A stretch of 64,000 nucleotides of DNA from Nageia nagi (GCA_050084985.1 JBITNC010000001.1:131936001-132000000); one strand, 5' to 3'; numbered from the stretch's first letter, positions 43,931 through 57,355 are shown. Notes: a model not told the origin generated them from the sequence alone. Program-made: numbers and translations.

Positions 43931-45839
43931 GGGTAGTTCATAGGGTAATTATTTGTATTTTGTTTGATATTCATTAGACATTATTATGATGGATCTAGAT
44001 GATAACATTGTTATTAGGTTTTATGATCATGGGGGCATGATCTAGCATTTTATTTAATGGACATTAGTATTTGACTGATAGATGTATATGATTATGTTTT
44101 GATGATGTTACGATGATGATTGATAATTTTATATGTATACTTGTGATGTTGTATTTATATTTATGATGTGTGTATGTCTTTAGATGTATGGTTAGATGAT
44201 TTAAGTTTTTGTTATGGAAATATTTACCTATTTTATGTATGTATAATTTTAATTTTTATGAAATCTTAATATATGAAAATCAAGATTATTGTGATGAAAA
44301 AATATTAGAGTAGGACCATATTTTATTTATAATAGTATGAAATCAAATATCATCATTTTCTGTTCTTGGCTATTTTATACATGGATTAACTTGATATAAC
44401 ATATACATGTAATGAATGTATGGATGCATGAAATGGATAACACATGCTTGGAATGTATGAAACATAAATGTATGGAACATGATTACTATGTACTAATGAA
44501 TGACATAATTATTTTGGTATCAATCATAATATTATGGTAACTCATTAAATTGTATAATAATGATGTAAATATTATGAAATGGAATGAATAGATAATATGA
44601 ATAAAGATGTGTAATGAATAAAGCACTTAATGTTTAATCTTATCAAGCAATCCTTAGTTTTGGTTTTTATACTAGGAATGATATAAAACAAAGTCATAAT
44701 ACTTAAAAGTCTACTATGAACTCATGTGTACTATGATGTTAATTCCCTTCTCTCCACATTTGCAAACTAAAATATTTCAAGAGGATGAAATATGTAAGTT
44801 GATTCTTCTTATGTGCATACAATGGTCCATCATAGGGACTAGACATATCACCAATTTGTAAGGTATGCCCCACTGCTAGACAAGCATCCATAGCCCTAGT
44901 GGAGATTAACCCCTAGATTCTACTATAGCCTTGCTCTATTGCCAATCAAGCATCCATAGCCCCGATAGAGGATACTATAATCACCCAAGAATTTATATAT
45001 ATATATATGAATCTTTCTCTTCTTCCCTTTTTTTTTCTTCCTATTCTCTTTTCCTCTTCCTAGCTCTTGGGTTCAAATAAACAAAATAATAGGATAAATA
45101 TATGCTCAAAATCATGCTAAAGGAACATCTAGTCTTTATTTGTTTTAAGATTTTAGATGTGTAAATGTATTTTAGCTCATAGTATCCTACAAAAGTATCA
45201 TAGTTATGTTCATATATTATCCTAAGTAATGAAACTAAACATAAGATCTTTTGACAAAATCAAACATAAGTATAAAATTCATTATTCACTTTTCATTTGT
45301 AAATACAACTATATATATAAACTATACATGGATGGATGACAATTTTTTGAATACATATAATTTAATGAGTTACCATAATTTTCATAATTGATACTTAATA
45401 ATTATAGCACTCAAAAGTCACATTCAAGCACAACAATGTACAAGATAGTGTAGTGTGCACATATAGGCAGTCCATCCAATAGCCAAGATGCTCTAGAAAC
45501 ATAGTTTTTGAGTAAAACACATATAACAATATTTTTGTATTATATATATATTTTTTAATTTTGATTTTATTTTTGAACAATTTTATTATTTTTGGATTTT
45601 GAGAATATTAATTTTTTTAGCATTTTTGTTATTTTATATTATTTTTTGTTATTTTCACAATAAAAGATGATGAACAATTTTGGAATGATGTTCCAAAAGA
45701 TACCTTTTACAAATGATCCAACTATTGTGACTTAAGTATAATAGTATGGTGGTCACAATCGAAGATAAATAGGTCCCAATCCAAGAATTGATGGTTGATG
45801 ATGAATGGGATAAAAAATCGATGTTGATATTGTATAATG
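43931..45839. other. AT-rich sequence, no gene seen
   Basis: About 1.9 kb with short ATATATAT runs (about 45000), a repeated phrase about slots such as AAGCATCCATAGCCC (44884 and 44949), and no frame resembling a known family. Confidence 0.5.
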
Positions 45840-46400
45840 AAAAACTTTTGATTTTTATTTAAATTGTTTTATAATCATTTTCAATTTTAAAATTGTATCT
45901 TTATTACATATCATGGAAGATTTTAAGAGGGGTGTAGGATATGATGAAGCTAATGAATCCAATGAAAGTAAATTTTCCATTGCTATGATGGAAACTTTTG
46001 TAGAAGATTTCATTTTTTCAATTGATTCTTTTTTCAAAAATCATTATTTAACTCATCCAAACCTTTCCTTCACACTCAAAGGATTATCTAGGCAATACAT
46101 CCTGCTAAATAATGAACTATAATCAAGTATGAGTTCATCATTTGTAAGAGCAGGTAGTAGGTAATTTATAGTGTCTTCATGAATTACTTTTATTTGAGAG
46201 ATAGTATGCCCCATAAATCTAAAAGTGACATAATTAACACAATTCAATGATACTTTAGGTTTATCATAAGGCCAATGTATTCGAAAGAGATGGAGTAAGC
46301 TCATTTTAGAATCACATTCTATCCACATTTCTTATGCTTCTATTTCAATTATGATCTTAAAACCATTTAAATCTTGATATACCCTCTTTGTGTATTCAGT
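45840..46400 (-). pseudogene. post-integrase reading-frame remnant, copy 2 (inverted)
   Basis: The 91-residue minus-strand frame at 46053-46328 (EMWIECDSKM, LFRIHWPYDKPKV, FRFMGHTISQIKV, NDELILDYSSLFSRM) plus flanking broken frames is homologous to 41430-41700 on the plus strand. Better preserved than copy 1. Unknown function; probably an accessory frame of the local gypsy family. Confidence 0.55.
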
Positions 46401-46419
46401 TATAGGATCTTCTTCTAGA

Positions 46420-46770
46420 ACCTAAGGCTAAGTAGGCTAGATTAGATCAATTAGTATTATTAGATTAAATGCATGTAAATGCTTTAGAGAACTTCAAGGT
46501 TTATCAAAATCATCTTAAGAAAGCTTACAATAAAAGGGTCAAGCCTTGACAGTTTCAGATAGTTGATGTGGTCCTTAAAAGAAGATTAGCAACATTCACA
46601 CCTAGAGTGAACTTTAAGAGATATATTTGCTCCTAATTGGTTAGGACCTTATGTAATTAAGAGAAAGTTTGTATTGGGGGCATACCACTTAGATACCTTG
46701 GAAGGGGTAGAAAAACCTGAACCAATTAATATCATACATCTTTTTCCCTTCCACATCTAGGGGGAGGTAA
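46420..46770 (+). pseudogene. gypsy integrase C-terminal tail, second copy
   Basis: The translation gives LENFKVYQNHLKKAYNKR, FQIVDVVLKR and, after a shift, APNWLGPYVIKRKFVLGAYH and INIIHLFPFHI. These are homologous to 40420-40720 of element A (YQNHIKRAFDKM, SPNWLGPYIIKRKFGLGVYH). It is directly preceded by the inverted copy-2 frame, which indicates a rearrangement or nested insertion. Confidence 0.65.
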
Positions 46771-47749
46771 GGTTTTCTTATATTGAATTATGTTTTTGAT
46801 CTTATTGCATCCTGATTTCTCTTAATAAATATAAAAAATATTTATCTTAATCATTATGTAACTCCATCACTGTCTTGTTTTCACCTTATCATTATCACCA
46901 TTTCGTTGTGGGATTCAATCTTGTTTAGTTTTGTGTGCTTATCTAAGAAGAAATCCTATGAAAGCTATATTAAGTACCTACAAGGGTCTTTTCTCATTTA
47001 CCAACATTTTTGTTTCATCAAGATGAATCTTGATATTTTAGGATACATACTTAGGTGGCCTCTCACTTTTAGTATTTCCTAGCTTTTTGGGAGATATGAG
47101 AGCCACTAGTCACTCATTCCAAATATAAATTACTTTTTTTATCTTCATTTGAATGTGTTTATGTGTTATTTCATTTTCTTAACCATTCATAAAGTTCATG
47201 GAACCATTAGATGACATACCTTTCCTAGTTCAACTGGGGCTAGAGCACATCTTACATATTCAAATGGAAGTTAGTTCCAAACCTATTTGCTTTGATTGTT
47301 GTTTCCACTTATTATGTTTCATAGTTGATAATCATTTATGTTCTCATCATTTTTCACTATGGGTTGATGCCATTGAATGGATTTCCTATCATTATTTCAC
47401 AAAATGAGAGGAACAAGGTCTCATTCTACACATTAAAATGGAACTTAATCCCAAAAACCTCCATCGTATCATCGTATTTATTTTTCTTTATTTCTTGAAA
47501 CTTTAAAATTCATTCACATTAAGTAAAAGTAAAACATATTCATCATAAACATATCATGTGCATCATAACAAAAATATGCATAAAATTGAACCATCTCATA
47601 CCATAATCATCTACATAACAAAATACATGCATAAAAACATCCATCATGGTGTTCATCCAACTCATATAAAACCAAACATCGAGTACATAAAATATGGCAT
47701 AAACCATCATCAAAATACATAAGAAAATCTTGAATGCTCTAAGTATAAA

Positions 47750-49700
47750 ACTATCATCTAGCGATAGGAACCCATCTCATATGTCTATGTATAGCTAATG
47801 TACTATGTCTATCAAAAAAGCATGTATGTCTCATAACTATCTGGAAGGAGAAGGGGAGATATCTCACATGGCCTAGCCATAAAAAAGTATGCCTCAAGTA
47901 CTCTTCCCTTCATGTATCTGATCCTATCTAGTGGATAGCAGGTTGCATGTGATGAACTCATTACCTCTATGCTCCTAGAACCCCTGTAGGTACCCTATTT
48001 CCTATGTGTCTTGATATATGATCTAGCTCTGACATCTAATAATGGAATACCCCTTTGTATGAGATAAATCTTAAAAATTTTGATCTATTTATGGAGATAA
48101 TATAAATGATGCTCCATGTTGGAAATGATCTATCTTAAGCTCATCTCACTTTGAATTGGCTTGGTACTAGCTATTGGCATGATCTCCACCCATTGTCCAT
48201 GCTCTAGTAGACACCACTCTAGCCTAGTAGACACCACTCTAGCCTATGTACCCTCTAATGAAGCTCCACCTTATGGATTTGACTCTCTTTCTCATGCTAC
48301 CTACTCTACTATAGGCTATGCTCTCTCTCTATGCTAGTCACTGTTGGCTCTACTTTAGATTGCGCCCTCGCTCTACCAATTTCTAATCTATCTCAACTAA
48401 TTGATCCTTTAACTCAGCTATCCTCTCCTCTATGAATATTATTATAGGATCAATTGCATCTTCAATACCTCCCACATTAGGTTGGGAGGACCTCTATCTT
48501 CATCTATATTTTCTTTCTGATCTTGTGGGTGGGCCCTCCTACTCCTATGGATGCTCATCGAACCACCATGGTGGGTGTAGAGACATGAACCAAATAGTGT
48601 AGGCATCTATGTAACCTACATCATCCTATGGACTAACATCCTCCTCATCATTATTTGGCTCATTGTAAAACTCCTGGTATTGGATACATGGTTTCCCATC
48701 TCTACCATTCAATTTGTTGTAGATAATCAAATCAAATGAAATACCCTAAGTCTAACCATGCTTTTTGAGTACTCAAGTATACTCATAGTACATTATCTGA
48801 TCCTATTGAGTGCATAACTACCTAGGCCATTTGGTGCGATCTAGCTATACTCTATCCTCATCCCATATTAGTCCACCTATGTAGGATCTCCAAATCATTA
48901 CCTTAGATGATAGTCTATTGAAAATCATCTTAAAATGAGCCACTTGACCACCATATGCTCATCCTAATTTGGGCTCATGATGAGATCCCCATCTCATCAT
49001 GTAGGGACACTCACTATTAGGCTCCTCAAAATCTAGAAAACCTTGAGCATGTATGTCATAGGGTAGACTTATGGGTCACTCCATTGTAATGTGTTCTCAT
49101 CCCCATACCTATAAAAATAATATATAGCATATCTCTACCATGGACCCTTGTATCCATCTCCCATAACTCTTAATATAGTTGGGCCAAGAATGTTGGGTGC
49201 CATGCGAACACTTGACTATCCTCCCTCATCTCCTGCAACACCTAGAAGAGCTTCCATGGGAATCTACACCCAAAAGCATCTGGTAGGGAAAATAAGGTGA
49301 TCAACATCATCGCAAACTAGGTCAAACTATCTATGCTCTCATCTCTATATGCATCCTTATAATGAAATTCTTTGCTACCCCATTTTAGCCTATGGTACTA
49401 GGGGTCGATGATCTTGATCATAATTGCATACTTGTTTACCTCATCTATTAATCCAAGTATAAGGGTACCCTCCATCAATAGTCTTAGAATCTGCTAGACA
49501 TCCTCTAGAGTAATAATGCACTCTCCAGTAGGAAAGTGAAATGTGTTGGTGGAATAGTTCCACCTCTTACATAGCTCTGTAACATACTTAAAGCTTTTTG
49601 TAACCTTATGGATCATGCTAGTGTAGCCTAGCCCCATGTTGTGTAGCCACATCTAGTCCATCACTGATAATTGACTTTGAAGCTTTAGAAATAAGGTCTA
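47750..49700 (-). pseudogene. plant mobile domain (PMD)-type reading-frame remnant
   Basis: A minus-strand translation with scattered stops begins near 49.7 kb with MWLHNMGLGY, then ELCKRWNYSTNTFHFPTGE and CIITLEDV, a hallmark of the plant mobile domain (family pattern ALVERWRPETHTFHLPxGEMTITLEDV). IDEVNKYAIMIKI, FAMMLITLFSLPDAFGC and QVFAWHPTFLAQLY follow. PMDs occur in plant transposons and as antisense extra frames between pol and the 3' LTR in Tat-lineage elements. Here it is antisense to the upstream integrase tail (46420-46770, plus) and lies before a polypurine tract and LTR start at 51742-51755, which fits that layout. Not functional. Confidence 0.7.
48205..48246. repeat. 22-bp duplication in the PMD remnant
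   Basis: AGTAGACACCACTCTAGCCT is repeated directly in tandem within the decayed frame. Confidence 0.75.
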
Positions 49701-49709
49701 GAATTGATG

Positions 49710-51100
49710 TTTCATGAATAGAGTTTCATGTGTTTGCATATAAACCAACAAAATAATCAAGTCAATTTTTTCTATTTGGCCTATGCCTCATTTAGGCACT
49801 GCATTTGGCTCCTGGGAGTAAAAATTTGAGTTGAAATAATCATTTTTATCCATTTTCAATGAAACAAAGTTCAAAGTTAACTATATGAAACCAAATAATG
49901 ACATGGATTCCTATCCATTTTACAATGTGATCCCCAAATTTGAAGATACTTGCAAAAGTTATTTTCCAAAAAACCTTGTTTTATGTGTTTTTTGAAGAAA
50001 ATTATGTTTGTAAGTGAAATCGACTAATTTTTCAAAATTTTGGTTTTTATGCAAAGGTTATGCATGCCAAAAATCTAGGTGGCTATCAAATAGATTTTGG
50101 ATTTGACCTCCCCTTTGCCCACACCAAGCAAAAACACATAAAAAACCCTCTTTTTAGGCATTTTTCAAATTGTAAATATTTCTTGAAATAATTTGTTTCA
50201 ACTAATTCTAATATGGGGGATTATTTTCTATTACCTAGACATTCATTTTGATGATTTACATGGCTAGCTTGGGGCAAGATGGAATTTTTGCAAGCAAATG
50301 TGTCAATTTACACTATTTTCTAACTAAAAAAGCATTAAATTTTTCAAAAAATTATACAAAAAAATGAAAATATTGTGTCTTTTAGTCTACCTAATGACTT
50401 GGGCATGCCTCACCAATCACAATCAAAGTTGGAGGTGCCTCATTTTATGCCATCTATTTTGACTACTCACTAACCACCAAAAATTCAGCATTTACATGTA
50501 ACCAAATGAGGTAAAAACATGGTAATTTACTTATCTCATCTTATTTGACTTTTTTTATTATGGTCGAGCCCTTTTTTGATGCCACTTTCTATCAAACCTA
50601 TATTTTCTACCCTATAATGTATTTGAAATTTGAATTGGGGTAGGAAATATTCTAACTAAGCAAAAAAAAGATATTTACATTAAACATGCAATATTTTTTC
50701 ACAAAAGCATACACACTTCTTTCTTTTTCGATAGATCTTAAATTGATCAGTTTGATCAATTTAACATCATTTGAGGTGGAAGGGAACCACCTGATTATTT
50801 AATTTTTTTTTGAATTTTTGATTTCAAAAATGCAAAAAATTTGAAATTTCCACCTTGAAAAATGTGTAAAATTACAAAAGCTACAAATTGTTTAAAGATG
50901 CTTTGAAAATAGCAAAATTGTTTGAAGTTACTAATGCTCTACTTGGTTTCAAATTTTTCAAGTTTCAAAATATTTTTAATTATGCAAATGTTTTACTAAG
51001 ACTACATGCTCGCTAGTAAGTCTACATGGTTACTCTAACTATGAACACTTGGTATAGGTTTCACATCTTTAATTGTCAAATACTACATAAGTTGTGCACA
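49710..51100. other. AT-rich region between PMD remnant and LTR, no gene
   Basis: The sequence is rich in TTTTTC/CAAAAATT words and has no reading frame with family resemblance. By position it would be the non-coding 3' part of the plus-oriented gypsy element. Confidence 0.45.
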
Positions 51101-51106
51101 ATTTTA

Positions 51107-51330
51107 CCTCCATGAACACATTGAATAGCTTATTTAATGAATGTTGAATTCAAATGTCAACTCATATTTGTTTCAAATTCTCCACAAATACATTAACTAG
51201 CCTATTTAATGAATATTGAATTCAAATGGGGACTCATATTTATTTTAAATTTTCCACAAACACATTGCTTAGCCTATTTAATGAATCTTGAATTCAAATA
51301 CTCATGCATATTTTTTTCTAAATCTACCTA
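51107..51330. repeat. 72-bp tandem repeat x3
   Basis: TTGAATTCAAAT recurs at 51144, 51216 and 51288, exactly 72 bp apart, within units containing CACATT-ACTAGCCTATTTAATGAAT and ACTCATATTT. Weaker related sequence continues to about 51560. It lies about 450 bp before the polypurine tract. Confidence 0.8.
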
Positions 51331-51741
51331 CGAGATCACTTTGTTTAGGGTTTTGAATTTGACGAATAATATAGTTGAATTCCTATTCGTATTTGTTCCA
51401 AACTTTTTTATATTTTTTCCAACTATGAGAACAAATTGGGTATGGTTGAATTTTCATAAAGGGCATTCAACTTGTCATCCATATTTCTTTCAAAATTTTA
51501 CTTTTTCCAACTAGAGTACATGGATTAGATTTCGAATTTGATGAATACTACATTCAAATTCTCATTCATGATTGTTCTCTACTTTATGCTTTTTATGCTA
51601 TGAACACATTATTTTTACATGTTCATTCAAAATGTTCAAAGTTTTAAATTGTAAAAAGTTTAAAGTTCAAAATATTTTCTAACTAATATCCATGTGTCTA
51701 CACTTGTTGAACTAAATCTTTTTGTGCAAAAGACCTAGTCC

Positions 51742-51754
51742 AAGAGGGGCAAAA
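51742..51754 (+). other. polypurine tract
   Basis: AAGAGGGGCAAAA lies directly before TGTAGACACTG. This is the plus-strand primer site expected at the 3' LTR boundary. Confidence 0.6.
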
Positions 51755-52700
51755 TGTAGACACTGAAAAAAGTACTTTTTTGAGTAGATGTGTTTTATAG
51801 CATTGACATGTAGAAAAGCATTATTGATTTATTTCTAATGTTTACTATGCAAAATCAAACTACTCAAAAAGAAAAATTACAACAAAAGGTGATTTTAATT
51901 TAAAAAGGTGCAAAAGTGGGTATCTAGCTATATTCACTTAAGTTACAAAGGAGGTATATAACTCGATGTCAAATTATAAAATTCTCTCTTGATTCATTTG
52001 CTCTCATGATCACTTATCATTTTTTCTCTCACAATTATTGCTCCAAGATTGCTAAAGGGTTTGAGGGATTTTTCAAGGGTTACATGCTTTTGGAGGACCT
52101 TTTATCATCACAAGCTAAGGATCTTCATGCTACCATACTTGTGGTAATGTTCTTTTCACAAAAATCACTTCATATTGCAAATATACTTGTATGCTCAAGG
52201 TTTTTGTAGGTTTTGGAGCTCATTAAACCATTGAAGGAGCTTGGATCTATCTACCTATTCTATCCACCACAAATTATTTGCATGTAGTATGATGTATAGG
52301 CTAAATTCATGATAACTTGCATTTCCACCATTCAATTTATTATTTGAATCCATAGTATCATAAATACACCTTGTGAAGACTCATAAGATCTTGTGAAGGA
52401 TCTTTAAAGATCTTTGTATTTGCATCATTTGAAGGTTTTAAAAGTTGAACATCTTAGATCTTGTATTTTATTATTAATACATGTAAAGATTTCTTTTATT
52501 GTTTGAATCCACCATTGAATTTGTATTAGGAACATATAAATCTAATCATTTGCACAATAGGCATACAAATTTCTTGTGTTCTCAATGAATTGAGGGCTTG
52601 GGGGCTCACATGCTTTTTGGAGTGAGGAAACTCACTCCAAGCTCTCCCAGATACCTTAAAGGGCCTAAGTTAGGAGGCTCCCCTTCCCATTAGATACATT
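51755..52700 (+). repeat. 3' LTR of plus-oriented gypsy element (right end unknown)
   Basis: Starts TGTAGACACTG after a polypurine tract; a TATA-like TATATAAC lies at about 51955. The start matches the minus-oriented LTR start at 42861 (TGTAGACACC). No second LTR or target duplication can be matched, so the right limit is a guess. Confidence 0.45.
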
Positions 52701-53389
52701 TAGGGTTTCTTTACATTAATGCAAAGTTTGATTTCAATATTTCAAGACTTGAATGTATGTTTACCTAGGTTTTTAGTGAATGCACACTTAGTAAAGCATA
52801 GTTATGTAAGTGAGGATTTGTTTGTGAATTTAACTAGTTTATGCTTGTTGAAACACATATAGCACAAATTTTGACATACATAAAATTGTATAGAGTAGAA
52901 AACAATTAAAATAGAAATAAGCACAATAAGTACAAAGTATTTTTGTTATTAATATAAAGTATACACATATGAAAATTATGATTCATCTAAAATAGTATGA
53001 TAATAGTTTAGTGAAATGTTTTAATAATTTAAATTATTTTTTATTTACCACAAACCTAAATTGGAATTCTTTAAGGTTTTATTGAATTTTAATGAACATG
53101 ATTCACAAAATAATAAATAGACACTCAACATTAACTTTTATATATCAATGATATTCTTCAATAAATAAAATCTTCTCCATATTAATTAGACCTCATCATA
53201 TTAAGAGCAACATTAAAAGTACGTTAAATCATGACTAATACCATATAGTATTTAAGTAAAAAAAGTAAGATAACTTATAGACTCATGAGTATGCCAAGAA
53301 TTAATTAGATAATCAAAGGTAATATTTATCAAGTGAAATATCAAACTTCATTAAATATATTTTAGTTATCTTATATATAGTAAATTGAG

Positions 53390-54480
53390 GCGATCTAGAG
53401 GTACTGGCCTTTCGGGAGATATATCGAGCTCACAGCAGTAATTATGAACGAATGAAGAGCTCAAATAACCAAATTTTAACATTGGTTGTAGTGAGGCTGC
53501 TGATGTTTTTTAAGCGGAATTTTTCGGCAAGAAAAACACATTTATTTTACTAACAGAGAATATTGCTCAACGCAAAAACATGTTATTTCTGGATGGTTGG
53601 CAGGTGTGCATGTTATTTCTAGTAGGCGGTTTCTTCCATTAGTATTTTCTGTTTGGGTTAATATAAGGTTTTCTGATTATTTAGATTTTTAGTTTAGGAT
53701 TTTCTGCTATGAAGTTCAAATGGTAAGGCATCCGGATTTTAAAAGTGGACGATGTTTTACTTATAAAGTTTTTTAATAGGATCCAATTTGTGTTCAGAGT
53801 AAGCAATTATTCAAACCATCATATCCACTAAACCTTCGCCCTGATCTAATGGAAGTAGTTGAATATTTTGTTTCATTTAGCAATACACTATGTATATCAT
53901 AGTATTTATATAAACCATACAATTTAAATCATGTTTTTGAATTATTTTTAAAAGGATTTAACCGTGGAAGTGATGGTTTAATGGATGTTTAATTACTCTT
54001 GCAATAATGGATGATTTTCATGTAGATTCTTCAAAAAAATAGTTTATTTTTATACGAATGCTTTTCGACAATATGTCTAAATATATTCTTGTTAGTATAA
54101 CGCTGTGAATACTGTAACTTATTTTACATGCATGAATTGATCTATATCCTATTTGCAGAAGTACCTTTTAACTCTTATTTTGCTCTACCCGTCAAATTTG
54201 ACAGATTTGGCGTGAATGCATCATCATTTTCACATTGACAAGAAACTCTATGATTCCGCAGTGATAACAACAAAGACGCATATTGGAGCTTTTGTGAATA
54301 TGGAAGCAGTAAATATTTCTACGGCAATCGATGTTTCCGGTTCCAAAGGCCTCATGGAGCTATGAATGGCAGGTACAGAATAGCAACAGAATCAGTATCC
54401 AAACAATTACCTCTAACTCTCAATAACTTCCTATGGCAACTAGGTGGTGTTTATTTTATTACCATGGCACTTGTAGAAGC
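53390..54480. other. CpG-retaining, low-repeat stretch without an identified gene
   Basis: Compared with its neighbours this stretch has more CG dinucleotides and fewer poly-A/T runs. A short frame at 54300-54366 (MEAVNISTAIDVS...) and frame fragments around it do not resemble any family I know. It may be an upstream piece of a gene, a captured gene fragment or a recent non-LTR insert. Confidence 0.35.
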
Positions 54481-54805
54481 ATTTGTTTTTTTCATATGTT
54501 GTTAGTTAAAGTGAATATTAGTTAAAATGAAATCTTTGGTATATGGTGAACAAATTTATATTGTATAAGGGTAAGGTACTTTTCAAATATATATTTTTTT
54601 AACTTATATTTACTATTCAAAACTTAGTGAAGAAGAGGGAGGTACTTTTAAATTTTATTATTTTAAAATTTTTATTATATTATAATGCATAAATGGAAGG
54701 GATTATCATAACTACATTGGAGGCTCTAAGATTTTAGCTATGGTTCATATTGTTAATATAAAATAAATAATTGTAGATAAAAAAATTAAAATATCAGTTG
54801 TAAAA

Positions 54806-55420
54806 TTGATTATTAATATCAATATTGTATGCCCTTTTATGGTACCTTTCATAGTAGAGGCAAAACTCAACATTTTTATATTTGGAAGAGATGTTAATAG
54901 GAAAAAGTTGATTAATTGGCTAACGAAACTACAGTTTTGTTTCCATGTTCAACACATGAATCAAGAGGAGCATGAAATCTCTTTTGCAAGGCCTCAAATG
55001 GGAGATCATACATTGGTTTAATGGGAAAGCCATATAGAATCTTCAAAGCATGATAAGTAGTCACAAATTACATCTTGGGAAGATTTTAAAGACCTACTTA
55101 ATTGATTATTATATACTATCATCCACCATAGAAAGAAAATAATGAAATATTAGTTCTACAAGCAAGGTAAAGGGGAAAATTATATGGGAGTATATTACAA
55201 AATTTGGATAACAAGCTACATTATTGGGTATCTCTCTCAAAGATCCACAAGTATTGATGAAGTATATTAGAGGATTGCATAATCATCTAGGAGAGATACT
55301 TATGTTGCTTGATTCCAATTATATTGATCAAGTGAGATACACGAATATGTGGGAGTAGAACTTGAGATGTTCAATGTAGGTGCCTTCACACCTCACTTAT
55401 CTCCCAAATCCCCTAGCAAG
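54806..55420 (+). pseudogene. gag remnant, same type as 3375-4030
   Basis: The frame at 54806-55021 includes LINWLTKLQFCFHVQHMN and RPQMGDHTLV, followed after a stop by WESHIESSKHD, SWEDFKDLL and GYLSQRSTSID. It shares MGDH-LV-WESH and SWE-FK with the remnant at 3375-4030. Stops show decay. Confidence 0.6.
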
Positions 55421-57120
55421 AGGTGATAAGTTACTATTTGGAGGTTTTAAAAACATCATCATATTGTTGATATTGATTAGATAATTTGCTATATATAGGA
55501 TGTTGATATTGATTAGGTAATTTGATACCTCTTATATGTTGATATTGATAGGGCAATTTACTATCTGTCAACATATAGCCAAAACCCTTGATTATACAAG
55601 TTTGAACTCATTACAATCATCAAGGAGTAAGGCATAACATATAAACATAAAGTATTTATACTTCATACAAGATGCTTTTATGCAATAATATGATTACACA
55701 TCTCTTATTAATTTTGTTAACTCAATTTGCACTTATTGATTTTATTAATTATTTTTAAACAAGAATTGCAAACCTTGTAAAAATGATAACAAACTAGCAA
55801 TCAATTAAACCTTTTCAAAATTAAGGGACTCACTATGCATTAATGATTCATCATATATTCCTAATCACGGTCAACATCCTATTTTCCTCTATCAAATAAC
55901 TTGAGAAAAATTCTTAATACTTTTTTTTTATGTTTGTACATGATAAGATTAAAGTTATAAATAATTATTTCAAAGGACCTAAAAATGCTATACATCATAC
56001 AATTTGATTAATGAATACCATCATGTTTTGAGAACACATACACTCAAAGAAAAATATTAAGAGTCATATATCATTACAATTAAATGCCTTTGTTTAATAT
56101 ATATATATATAATATCTTTCTTGACTTTGATTACTTTTGACCATAATATACCATCATTTTTTCCTAAACAAATATAAACACTATCATAATAACATTTCTT
56201 AATGTCTATCATAAGGTACCTAAAATGCTTCATATGATCAAAAGATCATTTATGCTAAACATCATACATCTAAAATAAAGGAAATTAGCAAAACACATGT
56301 CAAGCATTAAGGACTATCAAAATGATCTTATTGTTTATTTGTAATGTCATCATGGTAAAAAAAATAGAGGAGAGCCCCCTCCAAAGGATTAAGTCCTACA
56401 AAGTTCAAATATATTTATAAAACTTAACATCTCCCTCATGAAGAGTACAATTTGTCATCTAGTCCACTATCAATTGAATGTGAATGATTATACATTCTTT
56501 AAAAATTATTCATATCTATCAATAACATTTTTTATTTGAGATATGCACCAATCCTCCCTTAAGTTGACTAGATTGAGAATGCAATCTATTGACCATGACC
56601 TACAAATCTAACTTTATGATAATTTAAAGCCATCAAAATTGACATACCTTTTACATACTAATGAGAATAACATAACTTTTACAATATTATTATAATAAAT
56701 GCTTAAAGAGATTGAATCATAAATTCTAAATATCTTTACAATCACAACCAAGTACTCATAAAGTAATCAACTTTTAAAATTGTCTCTAAAATAGTAAAAG
56801 CCATGTTGATATTGATCTTTCATATTCCTTTGGAGATCAACTAATTTATGGGATGAACAACTGTAATAGACCATTACATAGCATGTATGTCTCGTACTAA
56901 GAATGAAACACAGGACACATATCGTAACAAGATCAACACATGACCAACTCAACCAACAATTAGAATTTCATTTAAGATGACACCTATTACTTTCATTATA
57001 CAATTAAAGTAAAACAGGACCTTCACCACATTATCCCTAATCTCCTTTCGAACATTAACCCTGAAAACTCCAGATACTCCACTCTCATCCCCGAAAAAAA
57101 AAATTCAACAAATTATATGG
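55421..57120. other. AT-rich intergenic sequence upstream of the EDS1-family gene
   Basis: No reading frame with family resemblance. A GATGTTGATATTGATTAG phrase repeats near 55500 and 55540, and a TA microsatellite lies near 56098-56112. Confidence 0.5.
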
Positions 57121-57128
57121 AATAAAAT

Positions 57129-57154
57129 GGTCAAAACATCTTTAAACGGTCAAA
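57129..57154 (-). promoter_or_regulatory. pair of W-box cores upstream of the EDS1-family gene
   Basis: GGTCAA occurs at 57129-57134 and 57149-57154, i.e. TTGACC on the minus strand, 20 bp apart and about 200 bp before the ATG. TTGAC[C/T] is the established core bound by WRKY factors, which commonly control plant immunity genes. Function here is inferred from position and pairing. Confidence 0.5.
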
Positions 57155-57355
57155 GCTTCAATTTCATTGGCGATGGAAGATCCATGTATCCAGATTATGG
57201 CACGTCAATAATAAAGCTAAAATTGCAATGGTAGTTCATGACGATAGCTCCTATGCTGCATTGCTACGAAATTTCCCTTCAAAAATGCCGCCCCTCTTAC
57301 AACAATACGCGTTAAAAGCCACGGCATTGGCATTGATGACTTAATTTGTACATTC

